Below are positions 14,871-21,308 of a DNA stretch of 22,996 nucleotides, one piece after another (position 1 is the first letter of the stretch; each line of letters opens with the position of its first letter). This DNA comes from Candidatus Spechtiibacteriota bacterium. GTDB taxonomy: Bacteria > Patescibacteriota > Minisyncoccia > Spechtbacterales > HO2-43-30. The DNA is taken from contig JACOUK010000062.1 in assembly GCA_016177905.1 (NCBI GenBank), forward strand, positions 1 to 22,996, written 5' to 3'. A program made the position numbers and the translations under genes. The notes beneath the pieces are model-generated. The model worked only from the letters and a program-made list of their open reading frames with translations, was not told the origin of the DNA and did no database searches.

Positions 14871-15515
14871 CTATTTAAATATGAGGTTTTTGAACCGCAG
14901 GTATTCCGAGAGCCGCAGTCCGGTCCATCGGCCGAGAGCAAGGTTTATGAAAAGAATAGAAATAATGACGAAAAGGGGATACGTAACAACAGCTCGTATG
15001 AGCCATTGCGAGGTTAAAAGGGAAAAGGTGAGGAGCGCCAGCGCCGTAACTTCAACGACGATGCCAAGCGTGCTTTTAAATCCGCGTTCATTGAGGAATG
15101 AAATAAATTGGTCTATGGAGAAAATGAGAATTATGATAGAGAAAGCGGCTTGGGGAAATGGAAGCGATTTTCCTCCCAATGGAGCAACAAGCGGGAGAAG
15201 GAAGAGGACGGCCAGTGTAATACCTGAAAGAATGATGGCGATTTTAGGGAGATAGAGAAGCCGTACGCGAGCGAGTAGTGAGCGAATGAGAAATCCTATA
15301 GCCAAGATGGCAAAAAAGATAATGAGACCCCGCGTAAGTCCGGTTGTTGCGAAGGCGAATCCAATAAGAAGGGGAGTTGTGATGCCCAATCCCTTTATGC
15401 CAATGAGGTGACGCGCGATAACAATGAGTGTTACTGCGATAGGAGTGATGAGTAACCAGATGAGAGCCTCGAGCGGGATTCCGTTTTGGACAAGGAATGT
15501 AGTAAATTGGGGCAT
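14871..15515 (-). CDS. 7TM membrane protein of the inactive-transglutaminase/7TM family
   Basis: A 214-residue polytopic membrane protein with about six to seven hydrophobic helices (for example 17-38, 47-76, 90-112, 122-140, 148-168, 173-195). The sequence ARHLIGIKGLGITTPLLIGFAF and the loop LLARVRLLYLPKIAIIL are typical of the 7TM domain that is usually fused to an extracytoplasmic inactive transglutaminase domain. That outer domain is absent here and the protein begins almost directly at the first helix. In other bacteria this protein is encoded beside an alpha-L-glutamate-ligase-like ATP-grasp and a retropepsin-like protease, which is the arrangement here, so joint work on a peptide modification at the membrane is inferred. 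Confidence 0.8.
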   Translation of the reverse strand: MPQFTTFLVQNGIPLEALIWLLITPIAVTLIVIARHLIGIKGLGITTPLLIGFAFATTGLTRGLIIFFAILAIGFLIRSLLARVRLLYLPKIAIILSGITLAVLFLLPLVAPLGGKSLPFPQAAFSIIILIFSIDQFISFLNERGFKSTLGIVVEVTALALLTFSLLTSQWLIRAVVTYPLFVIISILFINLALGRWTGLRLSEYLRFKNLIFK

Positions 15516-15556
15516 AATAAGAAGGATGAAGTCTCTCGATCTCCCATAGGGGGAAA

Positions 15557-16036
15557 TTACGAATTAAAATTTGAGTTATTTGCGCAGTACATAGCGACAG
15601 CTAATGCGTCTGCCGCGTCGTCCGGTTTTGGAATGTCGGTGAGTCGAAGAAGAATCTTGACCATTTTTTGTACCTGAATTTTATCGGCCTTGCCATACCC
15701 TGTGACTGCCTGCTTCACTTGAAGGGGGGTGCATTCTATTATTTTGACTCTTTTTGAGTGGAGAGTTTCAAGGATGACACCCCGTGCTTCGGCAACCGAC
15801 AAAGCAGTTTTCATATTCTTTACGAAGAAGAGCTGTTCTACTCCTGCGAGCGTGGGCGTGTATTTTTCAAGAATTACGAGAAGCTCCTTTCGCAAAATAT
15901 GAAGCCGTATTGCTTGGTCAACTCCGTAAGGTGTCTCGACGCACCCAAAGTGAATGCATGTAACTTCGCTTCCTTTTTTTTCGACAATTCCATACCCAGT
16001 TGTCGCGGTGCCGGGATCGATTCCGAGAATTTTCAT
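15557..16036 (-). CDS. ruvC: Crossover junction endodeoxyribonuclease RuvC
   Basis: A 159-residue Holliday junction resolvase. The four catalytic acids are visible: D7 in GIDPGTATTGYG, E67 in GVEQLFF, and D140 and D143 in PDDAADALAVA. The conserved LFFVKNMKTALSVAEARGV helix and TPLQVKQAVTGYGKADK DNA-binding stretch agree, and the length is normal. It resolves junctions processed by RuvAB; ruvB lies about 2.3 kb upstream in the same direction but ruvA is not in the window. The ATG comes 8 nt after the outer edge of a long palindrome that fills the gap to yebC. No SD is present. Confidence 0.96.
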   Translation of the reverse strand: MKILGIDPGTATTGYGIVEKKGSEVTCIHFGCVETPYGVDQAIRLHILRKELLVILEKYTPTLAGVEQLFFVKNMKTALSVAEARGVILETLHSKRVKIIECTPLQVKQAVTGYGKADKIQVQKMVKILLRLTDIPKPDDAADALAVAMYCANNSNFNS

Positions 16037-16043
16037 GTTGCGC

Positions 16044-16191
16044 GAGCTGGTCTACAAGCAATTTTTGTTCTCGCAAGGGCGAAAAGCCCCGAGGGGGGGC
16101 CTCGCCCCTTTTCGGGGGGCGACCTTACAACCCCCCTATTACAAAAGATAGACTCCCCCTTGATGAACAAAAATTGCTTGTAGGCCAGCTC
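16044..16191. repeat. Long palindromic element A between ruvC and yebC
   Basis: A 27-nt arm (16044-16070) is complementary to 16165-16191 at 26 positions, the exception being a possible U-G pair in the plus-strand RNA. The inner parts of the arms carry GCAATTTTTGTTC and its complement. The core 16071-16164 matches element B (16959-17072) in opposite orientation apart from a 37-nt insert in A. The insert itself is a hairpin: CGAAAAG (16080-16086) with CTTTTCG (16108-16114), and GAGG with CCTC nested. The right edge overlaps the yebC stop codon (16190-16192). Confidence 0.85.
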
Positions 16192-16912
16192 ATTTAAGAT
16201 TTGAGTATATCTCCTGCACGTCGTCATATTCGTCAAGCGCTTCGAAGAGTTTTTCAAGTTTTTCTCGTTTCGTCTCGTCAATTTCAACTGGATTTTTTGG
16301 CGTCCACCCCAGAGCCGCCGATTCTATTTGATGACTCTTCGCCTCAAGAGCTTGTTTCGTAAGATCAAGTTTCTCCGGCAGGGTATACACAAAAAGCAGA
16401 TCATCGTTCCATTCAAGGTCTTCCGCGCCGGCATCAATTATGGCGAGTTCAAGTTTTTCTTTTTCTGCTTCAGTGGAAGGAGTTTTGAGGGTAAGAATTC
16501 CCGTGGGTTTGAACATCCATTTTACGCTTCCTTCGCTCGCAAGCTTTGCCTGGTGGCCGTGCAGTATTTTTTTTATCTCGGAGAGTGTGCGGTTTTTATT
16601 GTCCGTGATGCCTTCGACGAGAATGGCAATTCCTTCTGGTCCATAGATTTCAAGAAGTATTGTTTCGAGGGTTGCCCCCTCAAGTTCGCCCATGCCCTTC
16701 TTGATCGCGCGTTCGATATTGTCCTTTGGCATATTCGCCTTCTGCGCCGTTTCAATGGCAATGCGGAGCCGCGGATTCATCGCCGGGTCTCCTCCTTTTT
16801 CCCGGACGGTGACGGAAATGATTTTTCCAAGTTTACTAAAAGTTTTGCCGCGTTTCGCGTCTTCCGCCGCCTTTTTATGCTTTATTCCCGCCCAATGGCT
16901 GTGTCCTGACAT
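16190..16912 (-). CDS. yebC: YebC/PmpR family protein (TACO1-like)
   Basis: A 240-residue protein of the YebC family, of which members have been described as transcription regulators and as translation factors that relieve stalling at proline runs. It starts with the family hallmark MSGHSHWAGIKHKKAAEDAKRG, with GGDPAMNPRLRIAIETAQKANMPKDNIERAIKKG and the strand IYGPEGIAILVEGITDNKNRT following, and ends with an acidic C-terminal domain. The length is typical. It is commonly linked with ruv genes, as here. A promoter close to the ATG suggests a leaderless mRNA. The gene is bracketed by two copies of the same palindromic element in inverted orientation. Confidence 0.95.
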   Translation of the reverse strand: MSGHSHWAGIKHKKAAEDAKRGKTFSKLGKIISVTVREKGGDPAMNPRLRIAIETAQKANMPKDNIERAIKKGMGELEGATLETILLEIYGPEGIAILVEGITDNKNRTLSEIKKILHGHQAKLASEGSVKWMFKPTGILTLKTPSTEAEKEKLELAIIDAGAEDLEWNDDLLFVYTLPEKLDLTKQALEAKSHQIESAALGWTPKNPVEIDETKREKLEKLFEALDEYDDVQEIYSNLK

Positions 16913-16920
16913 ATAGAGGC

Positions 16921-16949
16921 ATAATGCCTTACTTTTGGCAAAAAATCAA
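16921..16949 (-). promoter_or_regulatory. Promoter of yebC, nearly leaderless
   Basis: Read on the minus strand: TTGATT (16949-16944), a 17-nt spacer and CATTAT (16926-16921). The start would fall at about 16914, only 1-2 nt before the ATG at 16912. Four of six bases match at -35 and four of six at -10, so support is moderate. Confidence 0.5.
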
Positions 16950-16958
16950 GCACGAAAC

Positions 16959-17072
16959 AAGGCTGATAGTCCGAGCAATTTTTATTCATCAAGGGGGAGT
17001 CTATCTTTTGTAATAGGGGGGTTGTAAGGTCGCCCCCTTGCGAGAACAAAAATTGCTCGGACTATCAGCCTT
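16959..17072. repeat. Long palindromic element B between yebC and the lamin-tail gene
   Basis: The left arm 16959-16997 pairs with 17033-17072 almost throughout (an internal bubble near ATCA/CGA and one extra base). The inner arm GCAATTTTTATTC and the 35-nt core are shared with element A in opposite orientation, but the outer arm (AAGGCTGATAGTCCG) is unrelated to the outer arm of A. The right arm includes the last codons and the TGA stop (17065-17067) of the lamin-tail gene. Confidence 0.85.
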
Positions 17073-18126
17073 TTAAGCTTTTTTTGAGGAGAAAAATAAA
17101 TAGGGCAGAGAGAAGGGCGAGAATAGAAGCAAGGACGGAGACCGATGCTATGTGTGTGGTTTTTGCGCTCGCTTCTTCGAGCGAAGCGGTCTGGCTGGAG
17201 GAATTTTCTTTCAGAGTCGTTGTGCTGAAAGATGTCGGCACATTTTGGTTCGGGCTTGCTTGATTATACTTTTTTACAACTTTTTTGAGCATTTCAGTAT
17301 TTTGCTTTTCTGGCTTTGGTGTGGGGGTGAGAATTTGACTCTCTTGGGTTCCTTTTTTTTCTGCATTGCTCGGTGTGGTTTCCGTGGGAGTAGGAGTGGG
17401 CGTAAGAGATGGTTGTATTGAAGGATTGCTCGTTGGCTCTGGAGGTGGCGTTTGAGTTGACGTTGGTTCAGGTGTTGGGAAAGGAGTTGGGGCTTGGGTT
17501 GGGATCGGTGTTGGAGTTTGCTCTTGAATAGGAGAAGGCGCGGGTTTTGGAGATTCTGATCCAGTATTTTGTCTCCCGGGCGTTCCCCCGGGATTTACGC
17601 TCGTTGCCCAATTTGCCTGATTTGATCCGGAGCCCAAGCTTTCTAGTTTTCTCTCCATCGTCTGTTTTGTTGAATTGTCGCCCGCAAACCAAAAAGTCGC
17701 AGCGCCTGCTTCATCAATGATATTACCTTGAGCGTCAAGAAGGCGAAGATCCTCTCCGGTATTTACGAGAGCGTTATTTTTGTATGGATATACAATATCT
17801 GCCGTCATTCCGGCCACTTTTTCGTTTGCGCGCGAGAGGAGGAAGTATGCCCCAGCGGGAAGAACCCCCTTGAGCTCAATACGTGGCTGGGCATCTTTTG
17901 CCTCAAGAATCCAGCCGTTTAGGCTTATCGTGTCTTGCGTCGGGTTGTATAACTCAAGCCACTCATCATTCGCGGCTTGCTGGACAGTTTCTCCGGCGTC
18001 AGGAAGCGAGCCCATCCATGCGACTTCATTGATCAAAATATCGCCGGGGTTTGCCGCACGGGCATGAACTCCAAACAAGGCAAAGAAGAGAACAAAGAAG
18101 AATGTCTCTGTGAGAAACTTTATCAT
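17065..18126 (-). CDS. Lamin-tail domain surface protein with Pro/Thr stalk and C-terminal anchor
   Basis: A 353-residue exported protein. A signal peptide (1-24, ending ARA/ANP) is followed by a lamin-tail domain (about 27-180) with ILINEVAWMGS, NDEWLELYNPT, ISLNGWILEAKD, GEDLRLLDAQGNIID and the closing NPGGTPGRQN. Residues about 190-275 are a low-complexity stalk of Pro, Thr and Ser with PTPTP-type units. A C-terminal helix (about 327-347) with trailing lysines anchors it. Such proteins are thought to sit on the cell surface and bind polymers or partner proteins; the ligand is unknown. The last codons form one arm of palindrome B. No SD precedes the ATG. Confidence 0.88.
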   Translation of the reverse strand: MIKFLTETFFFVLFFALFGVHARAANPGDILINEVAWMGSLPDAGETVQQAANDEWLELYNPTQDTISLNGWILEAKDAQPRIELKGVLPAGAYFLLSRANEKVAGMTADIVYPYKNNALVNTGEDLRLLDAQGNIIDEAGAATFWFAGDNSTKQTMERKLESLGSGSNQANWATSVNPGGTPGRQNTGSESPKPAPSPIQEQTPTPIPTQAPTPFPTPEPTSTQTPPPEPTSNPSIQPSLTPTPTPTETTPSNAEKKGTQESQILTPTPKPEKQNTEMLKKVVKKYNQASPNQNVPTSFSTTTLKENSSSQTASLEEASAKTTHIASVSVLASILALLSALFIFLLKKSLKG

Positions 18127-18208
18127 TTGGTTCTACGTTACCAGAAAACGGGAATGATTGTCTATAAGTTTCTTATGCGATACTATTCTGTTGCATTCTA
18201 GAGTATAC

Positions 18209-18230
18209 AGAGGGTTACTTGTAACCCTCT
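18209..18230 (+). terminator. Perfect 10-bp hairpin with U-rich tail on the plus strand
   Basis: AGAGGGTTAC pairs with GTAACCCTCT around TT and is followed by TTTGCTTTTTC. It has the form of a rho-independent terminator for plus-strand transcription, but the flanking genes run on the minus strand, where no U-tract follows the stem. It may block antisense transcription towards ruvB, or be a plain mRNA hairpin. Confidence 0.55.
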
Positions 18231-18246
18231 TTTGCTTTTTCAAATA

Positions 18247-18371
18247 TAGGACTTTCACGTTTGGCGACCTGCTTCGTTGCCGCCTGCGGTGCTCATCGCC
18301 GTACGATCAAAAGTACGGCTCTCTCCGCTCCTCGGCGGCGCCTCGCATCTCATCCAAACGCGAAAGTCCTA
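18247..18371. repeat. Long palindromic element C after ruvB
   Basis: 18-nt arms (18247-18264 and 18354-18371) match at 17 positions; the odd pair is U-G in minus-strand RNA. Inside, GCCGCC (18279-18284) pairs with GGCGGC (18334-18339), and GCCGTAC (18298-18304) pairs with GTACGGC (18313-18319) around an 8-nt loop. The right edge coincides with the ruvB stop codon (18369-18371). Its core is not that of A and B. Confidence 0.8.
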
Positions 18372-19394
18372 AAATAGCGAAACTTGTTCCTCCGGATCTA
18401 CCGGCAGATTGATGCCAAGATGCTGATAGGCAAGTTTTGTCGCGACTCTTCCGCGCGGAGTTTTTTGGAGGAATCCAAGCTGGAGAAGATAGGGTTCATA
18501 GATTTCCTCTATTGTGTCTTCCTCTTCCGAAGTTGCGGCGGACAGAGTTTGGATGCCGACAGGGCCGCCGCCAAATTTGTGAATAAGCACTTCCAAAATC
18601 TTGCGATCAGCGGGTTCAAGGCCAAGCATATCAACTTCAAGCATGGTCATCGCACCTTGTGCGATTACTTCAGTGATTATTCCCTCGCCGCGGACTTGAG
18701 CGAAGTCTCTGGCGCGTTTTAAGAGCCTGTTTGCGACGCGGGGGGTTGAGCGGCTTGAGCGCGCAAGAATTTCGAGCGCTTTCTCATCGGTTTTGGTGTC
18801 AAGGATGCTTGCGGAACGGCGTAAAATTTTTTTGATGTCTTCAATTTCATAGAAGCCAACTCGAAATGTGGCTCCAAATCGGCTGCGGAGGGGAGAAGAG
18901 AGGAGACCTACGCGGGTAGTTGCCGCAATAAGCGTGAAAGGAGGAAGATCGAGTTGTATGGTGCGAGCGGAAGGCCCTTTTCCGATAATAATATCCAAGA
19001 CTCTATCTTCCATCGCGGGATATAAGACCTCTTCAATTTGGCGATTCAAGCGGTGCGCTTCATCAATAAAAAGGATGTCGTGAGGCGTAAGATTCGTAAG
19101 AATCGCGGCAAGATCTCCTACCTTTTCGATAGCGGGGCCGGAAGTCACCTTTATGCCGCCGCCCATTTCGGAAGCAATAATATGGCACAGACTTGTTTTT
19201 CCAAGACCAGGCGGGCCATACAAAAGGATGTGCTCAAGAGTATCGCCTCTCTTTTTCGCGGCCTGGATGAAAATCTTGAGGGTTTCCTTGATGCGGTTCT
19301 GACCGATGTATTCATCCCATGTTTTTGGGCGCAGCGCGAGGTCAAGGGATCTATCCTCGTGTCTTTGCGCTGGAGTTGTGTGTGGGGTTGACAT
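18369..19394 (-). CDS. ruvB: Holliday junction branch migration ATPase RuvB
   Basis: A 341-residue AAA+ motor that with RuvA drives branch migration. It starts LRPKTWDEYIGQ (21-32), Walker A is GPPGLGKTSLC (60-70), Walker B is FIDEAHRLN (109-117), sensor 1 region TLIAATTRVGLLSSPLRSRFG, and the C-terminal winged-helix part contains GPVGIQTLSAATSEEEDTIEEIYEPYL and TPRGRVAT. The length is normal. No SD is present; TACTTT on the minus strand (19405-19400) sits 5 nt before the ATG and may be a -10 of a nearly leaderless mRNA. The stop codon forms the edge of palindrome C, and palindrome D separates it from pilB. Confidence 0.97.
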   Translation of the reverse strand: MSTPHTTPAQRHEDRSLDLALRPKTWDEYIGQNRIKETLKIFIQAAKKRGDTLEHILLYGPPGLGKTSLCHIIASEMGGGIKVTSGPAIEKVGDLAAILTNLTPHDILFIDEAHRLNRQIEEVLYPAMEDRVLDIIIGKGPSARTIQLDLPPFTLIAATTRVGLLSSPLRSRFGATFRVGFYEIEDIKKILRRSASILDTKTDEKALEILARSSRSTPRVANRLLKRARDFAQVRGEGIITEVIAQGAMTMLEVDMLGLEPADRKILEVLIHKFGGGPVGIQTLSAATSEEEDTIEEIYEPYLLQLGFLQKTPRGRVATKLAYQHLGINLPVDPEEQVSLF

Positions 19395-19416
19395 ATCTTA
19401 AAGTATCTGCTATGAT
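19388..19416 (+). promoter_or_regulatory. Near-consensus sigma-70 promoter facing element D
   Basis: TTGACA (19388-19393), 17 bp, TATGAT (19411-19416) on the plus strand, antisense to the very start of ruvB. The predicted start near 19423 is about 6 nt before the left arm of palindrome D. No plus-strand gene lies downstream, so the product would be a noncoding RNA or antisense transcript. Confidence 0.6.
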
Positions 19417-19428
19417 GACATGTTAAAA

Positions 19429-19630
19429 GCGGCAATAAGACTGTAGGCGGGGCCAGCCCAACTTTTCGGACTAATAATGTGAGTTTGAAGAGATTTAGAC
19501 CGAAAAGTTGGGCTGGAAAGGAATACGGCTTAGTCATACGGACGAGAAGGCTTCGGCTTCCTCCCTCCTCGGCTCTATTCTCAATTCTTCATTCCCAAGC
19601 GAGAATTACCGCCTACAGTCTTATCGCCAC
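19429..19630. ncRNA. Long structured palindrome D between pilB and ruvB; possible small RNA or bidirectional terminator
   Basis: 22-nt arms (19429-19450 and 19609-19630) match at 20 positions, and in minus-strand RNA the two exceptions are G-U pairs. A second, perfect 17-bp hairpin lies inside: 19453-19469 with 19500-19516, extended by CTAA/TTAG across an A-A mismatch. A third hairpin centres on C(TTCG)G at 19549-19556. On the plus strand a strong promoter ends 12 nt before the left arm and seven T residues (19631-19637) follow the right arm, giving a transcript of about 215 nt closed end to end. On the minus strand TTTT follows the stem. I do not recognise a known RNA family. Confidence 0.4.
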
Positions 19631-19635
19631 TTTTT

Positions 19636-21303
19636 TTATTCTCCGGTTATTCGTTCTACCTCCTCTATTGTTGTAATGCCTTGAATGACTTTCAAGAACC
19701 CGTCCTGCTTGAGCGTGGTCATGCCTTTTGATTTCGTAAATTCCCGTATTTCGCTAATGGAAGGATTGGCAAGGATTAATTTTTGAAACTCGGGATTATT
19801 GACAAGTATTTCATAGATGCCGATTCTTCCTTTATAGCCAGAATTATTGCAGGTCGGGCAGCCCTGTGCCTCGGGGACTTGAAGGCTGGATTTCAGGGCG
19901 TTTTTTGCTACAAGCGTTTCCGGAAGAGAGGAGAGAACGTGAGACAGGATTGCCAGCTCCTCATCGGTAACTTTTCGTAAAGTTTTGCATGCCTCGCAAA
20001 TTTTGCGGACAAGACGCTGGGCAATCGCAATGAGGAGCGCTGGTCCTACGGTCGTAAGATTCGCCCCGATATCAGCGAGTCTCGGGACTACGCCAGCGGT
20101 GTCATTGGCGTGAAGAGTCGAAAGCACAAGATGGCCGGTAAGGGATGCCTGAAGCGCTACGTCCGCGGTTTCAAGGTCTCGTATTTCTCCGACAAGAATG
20201 ACGTCCGGGTCCTGCCGCACAATTGCGCGAAGCCCGGTTAAAAACGTATATCCTCGCTCGGGGACAACTTGTGTTTGGGATATGCCCTCAAGATGATATT
20301 CAATCGGATCCTCAACAGTTATGATTTTTATTTCTGGAGTTTGTAGCCTCCGCAAAAAAGCGTAGAGCGTCGTCGTCTTTCCAGAGCCGGTAGGCCCAGT
20401 GGTCAATATCATGCCATTCGGACTCATAATGTGTTTTTCGATCATGGCCAAAATATCGGGACGAATACCCAGCTCGCCAACAGAAAGAAGCGAGAGAGGA
20501 TTCAAGACTCGCATGACAATATTTTCTCCGTATTCTCCCGGGAGTGTGGCGGTGCGTATCTGGAGGTCAAGGCTTTCAACTCTCACGGAAAATCTTCCGT
20601 CTTGGGCGATGGCATGGATATTGAGTTTCATCGCGGAAAGAAGTTTGATGCGGGAAAGGAGGAGTTTATAGGCGTGGAGATCGAGTGCGCCGACATCGTG
20701 CAGGAGCCCGTCAATGCGAAGACGGAGAGTGATGCGCGTGTTCCCCGGTTCGATATGAATATCCGAAGCATCAAGGCGAAGGGCGCTCGCGAGCAACAGT
20801 TCGAGAATCTCTGAAGTGTTTTTTTTCAAAATTATTTCGCGAAGCGCTTCCGGAAGATCGCTGAAGGTTTTGATTTTTTGCTGAAAGTTTTGGAGCGCTT
20901 CGGTTGAAACCTGCACTTCTCCGACGATTTTTTCATGGGGGGCGCGTTTTTCATATCCGGCCCATGCTTTTTCCATGCTGTGGGAAGAAACAACAACAAG
21001 AGATATGTCCGCAAATCGTTTCTCGAGGTCCTTGATGGTTTCTTTCGCGTAAGGGTTTTCCGGATCCTCCAAGGCAATCGTTATCTCGTCTCCTTTTTGG
21101 GAGATTACAGCGATACGGGCTTTGCGAGCCTCATATTCAGGAATGAGTTCCAGAGTTTTCTCATGGATCGGTTTCAACGCAAGATCGACGTATGGTAAAT
21201 GAAAAGATTCCGCGGTTTTTTGCGCAGCATCTTCCTGCTCTTTGACGCGCAGGGCTTCGAGGTTACGTTCTTGAGTTTCCTGACCCTTGAATTTGATAGG
21301 CAT
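19636..21303 (-). CDS. pilB: GspE/PilB-type secretion/pilus assembly ATPase
   Basis: A 555-residue hexameric ATPase that powers type IV pilus extension or type II secretion from the cytoplasmic side. The N-terminal part (about 10-125) resembles the MshEN/PilB N-domain (FHLPYVDL, LELIPEYEARK). The ATPase core follows: ASDIHIEP (179-186), Walker A GPTGSGKTTT (303-312), Asp box VEDPIEYHLEGISQTQV (330-346), Walker B with PDVILVGEIRD (366-376), His box LVLSTLHAND (392-401), and a four-cysteine zinc site CEAC (436-439) and CPTC (482-485). The gene starts 5 nt after the DHH-like gene, so both are co-transcribed. No other pilus genes are in the window except the unrelated T4SS-like pilins on the other strand. 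The symbol is tentative between pilB and gspE. Confidence 0.94.
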   Translation of the reverse strand: MPIKFKGQETQERNLEALRVKEQEDAAQKTAESFHLPYVDLALKPIHEKTLELIPEYEARKARIAVISQKGDEITIALEDPENPYAKETIKDLEKRFADISLVVVSSHSMEKAWAGYEKRAPHEKIVGEVQVSTEALQNFQQKIKTFSDLPEALREIILKKNTSEILELLLASALRLDASDIHIEPGNTRITLRLRIDGLLHDVGALDLHAYKLLLSRIKLLSAMKLNIHAIAQDGRFSVRVESLDLQIRTATLPGEYGENIVMRVLNPLSLLSVGELGIRPDILAMIEKHIMSPNGMILTTGPTGSGKTTTLYAFLRRLQTPEIKIITVEDPIEYHLEGISQTQVVPERGYTFLTGLRAIVRQDPDVILVGEIRDLETADVALQASLTGHLVLSTLHANDTAGVVPRLADIGANLTTVGPALLIAIAQRLVRKICEACKTLRKVTDEELAILSHVLSSLPETLVAKNALKSSLQVPEAQGCPTCNNSGYKGRIGIYEILVNNPEFQKLILANPSISEIREFTKSKGMTTLKQDGFLKVIQGITTIEEVERITGE

Positions 21304-21308
21304 TGTTT

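Noticed and set aside
14867..14941. Longer start (ATG 14941) for the ligase-protease gene
   Set aside because: The extra 25 residues overlap the 7TM gene by 71 nt and precede the conserved family start LGIDARNLLYIKP.
16044..17072. Composite transposon carrying yebC
   Set aside because: No transposase gene is present and yebC is a core gene in its usual ruv neighbourhood, so it is unlikely to be cargo.
17330..17560. Short tandem units resembling a repeat array
   Set aside because: They encode the Pro/Thr-rich stalk of the lamin-tail protein; the units are irregular and without spacers, so this is not CRISPR. No CRISPR array was seen in the window.
19429..19630. 6S RNA identity for element D
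   Set aside because: Size and end-to-end closure fit, but no central open bubble or conserved 6S sequence could be made out; the strong inner hairpin sits on the 5' side instead.
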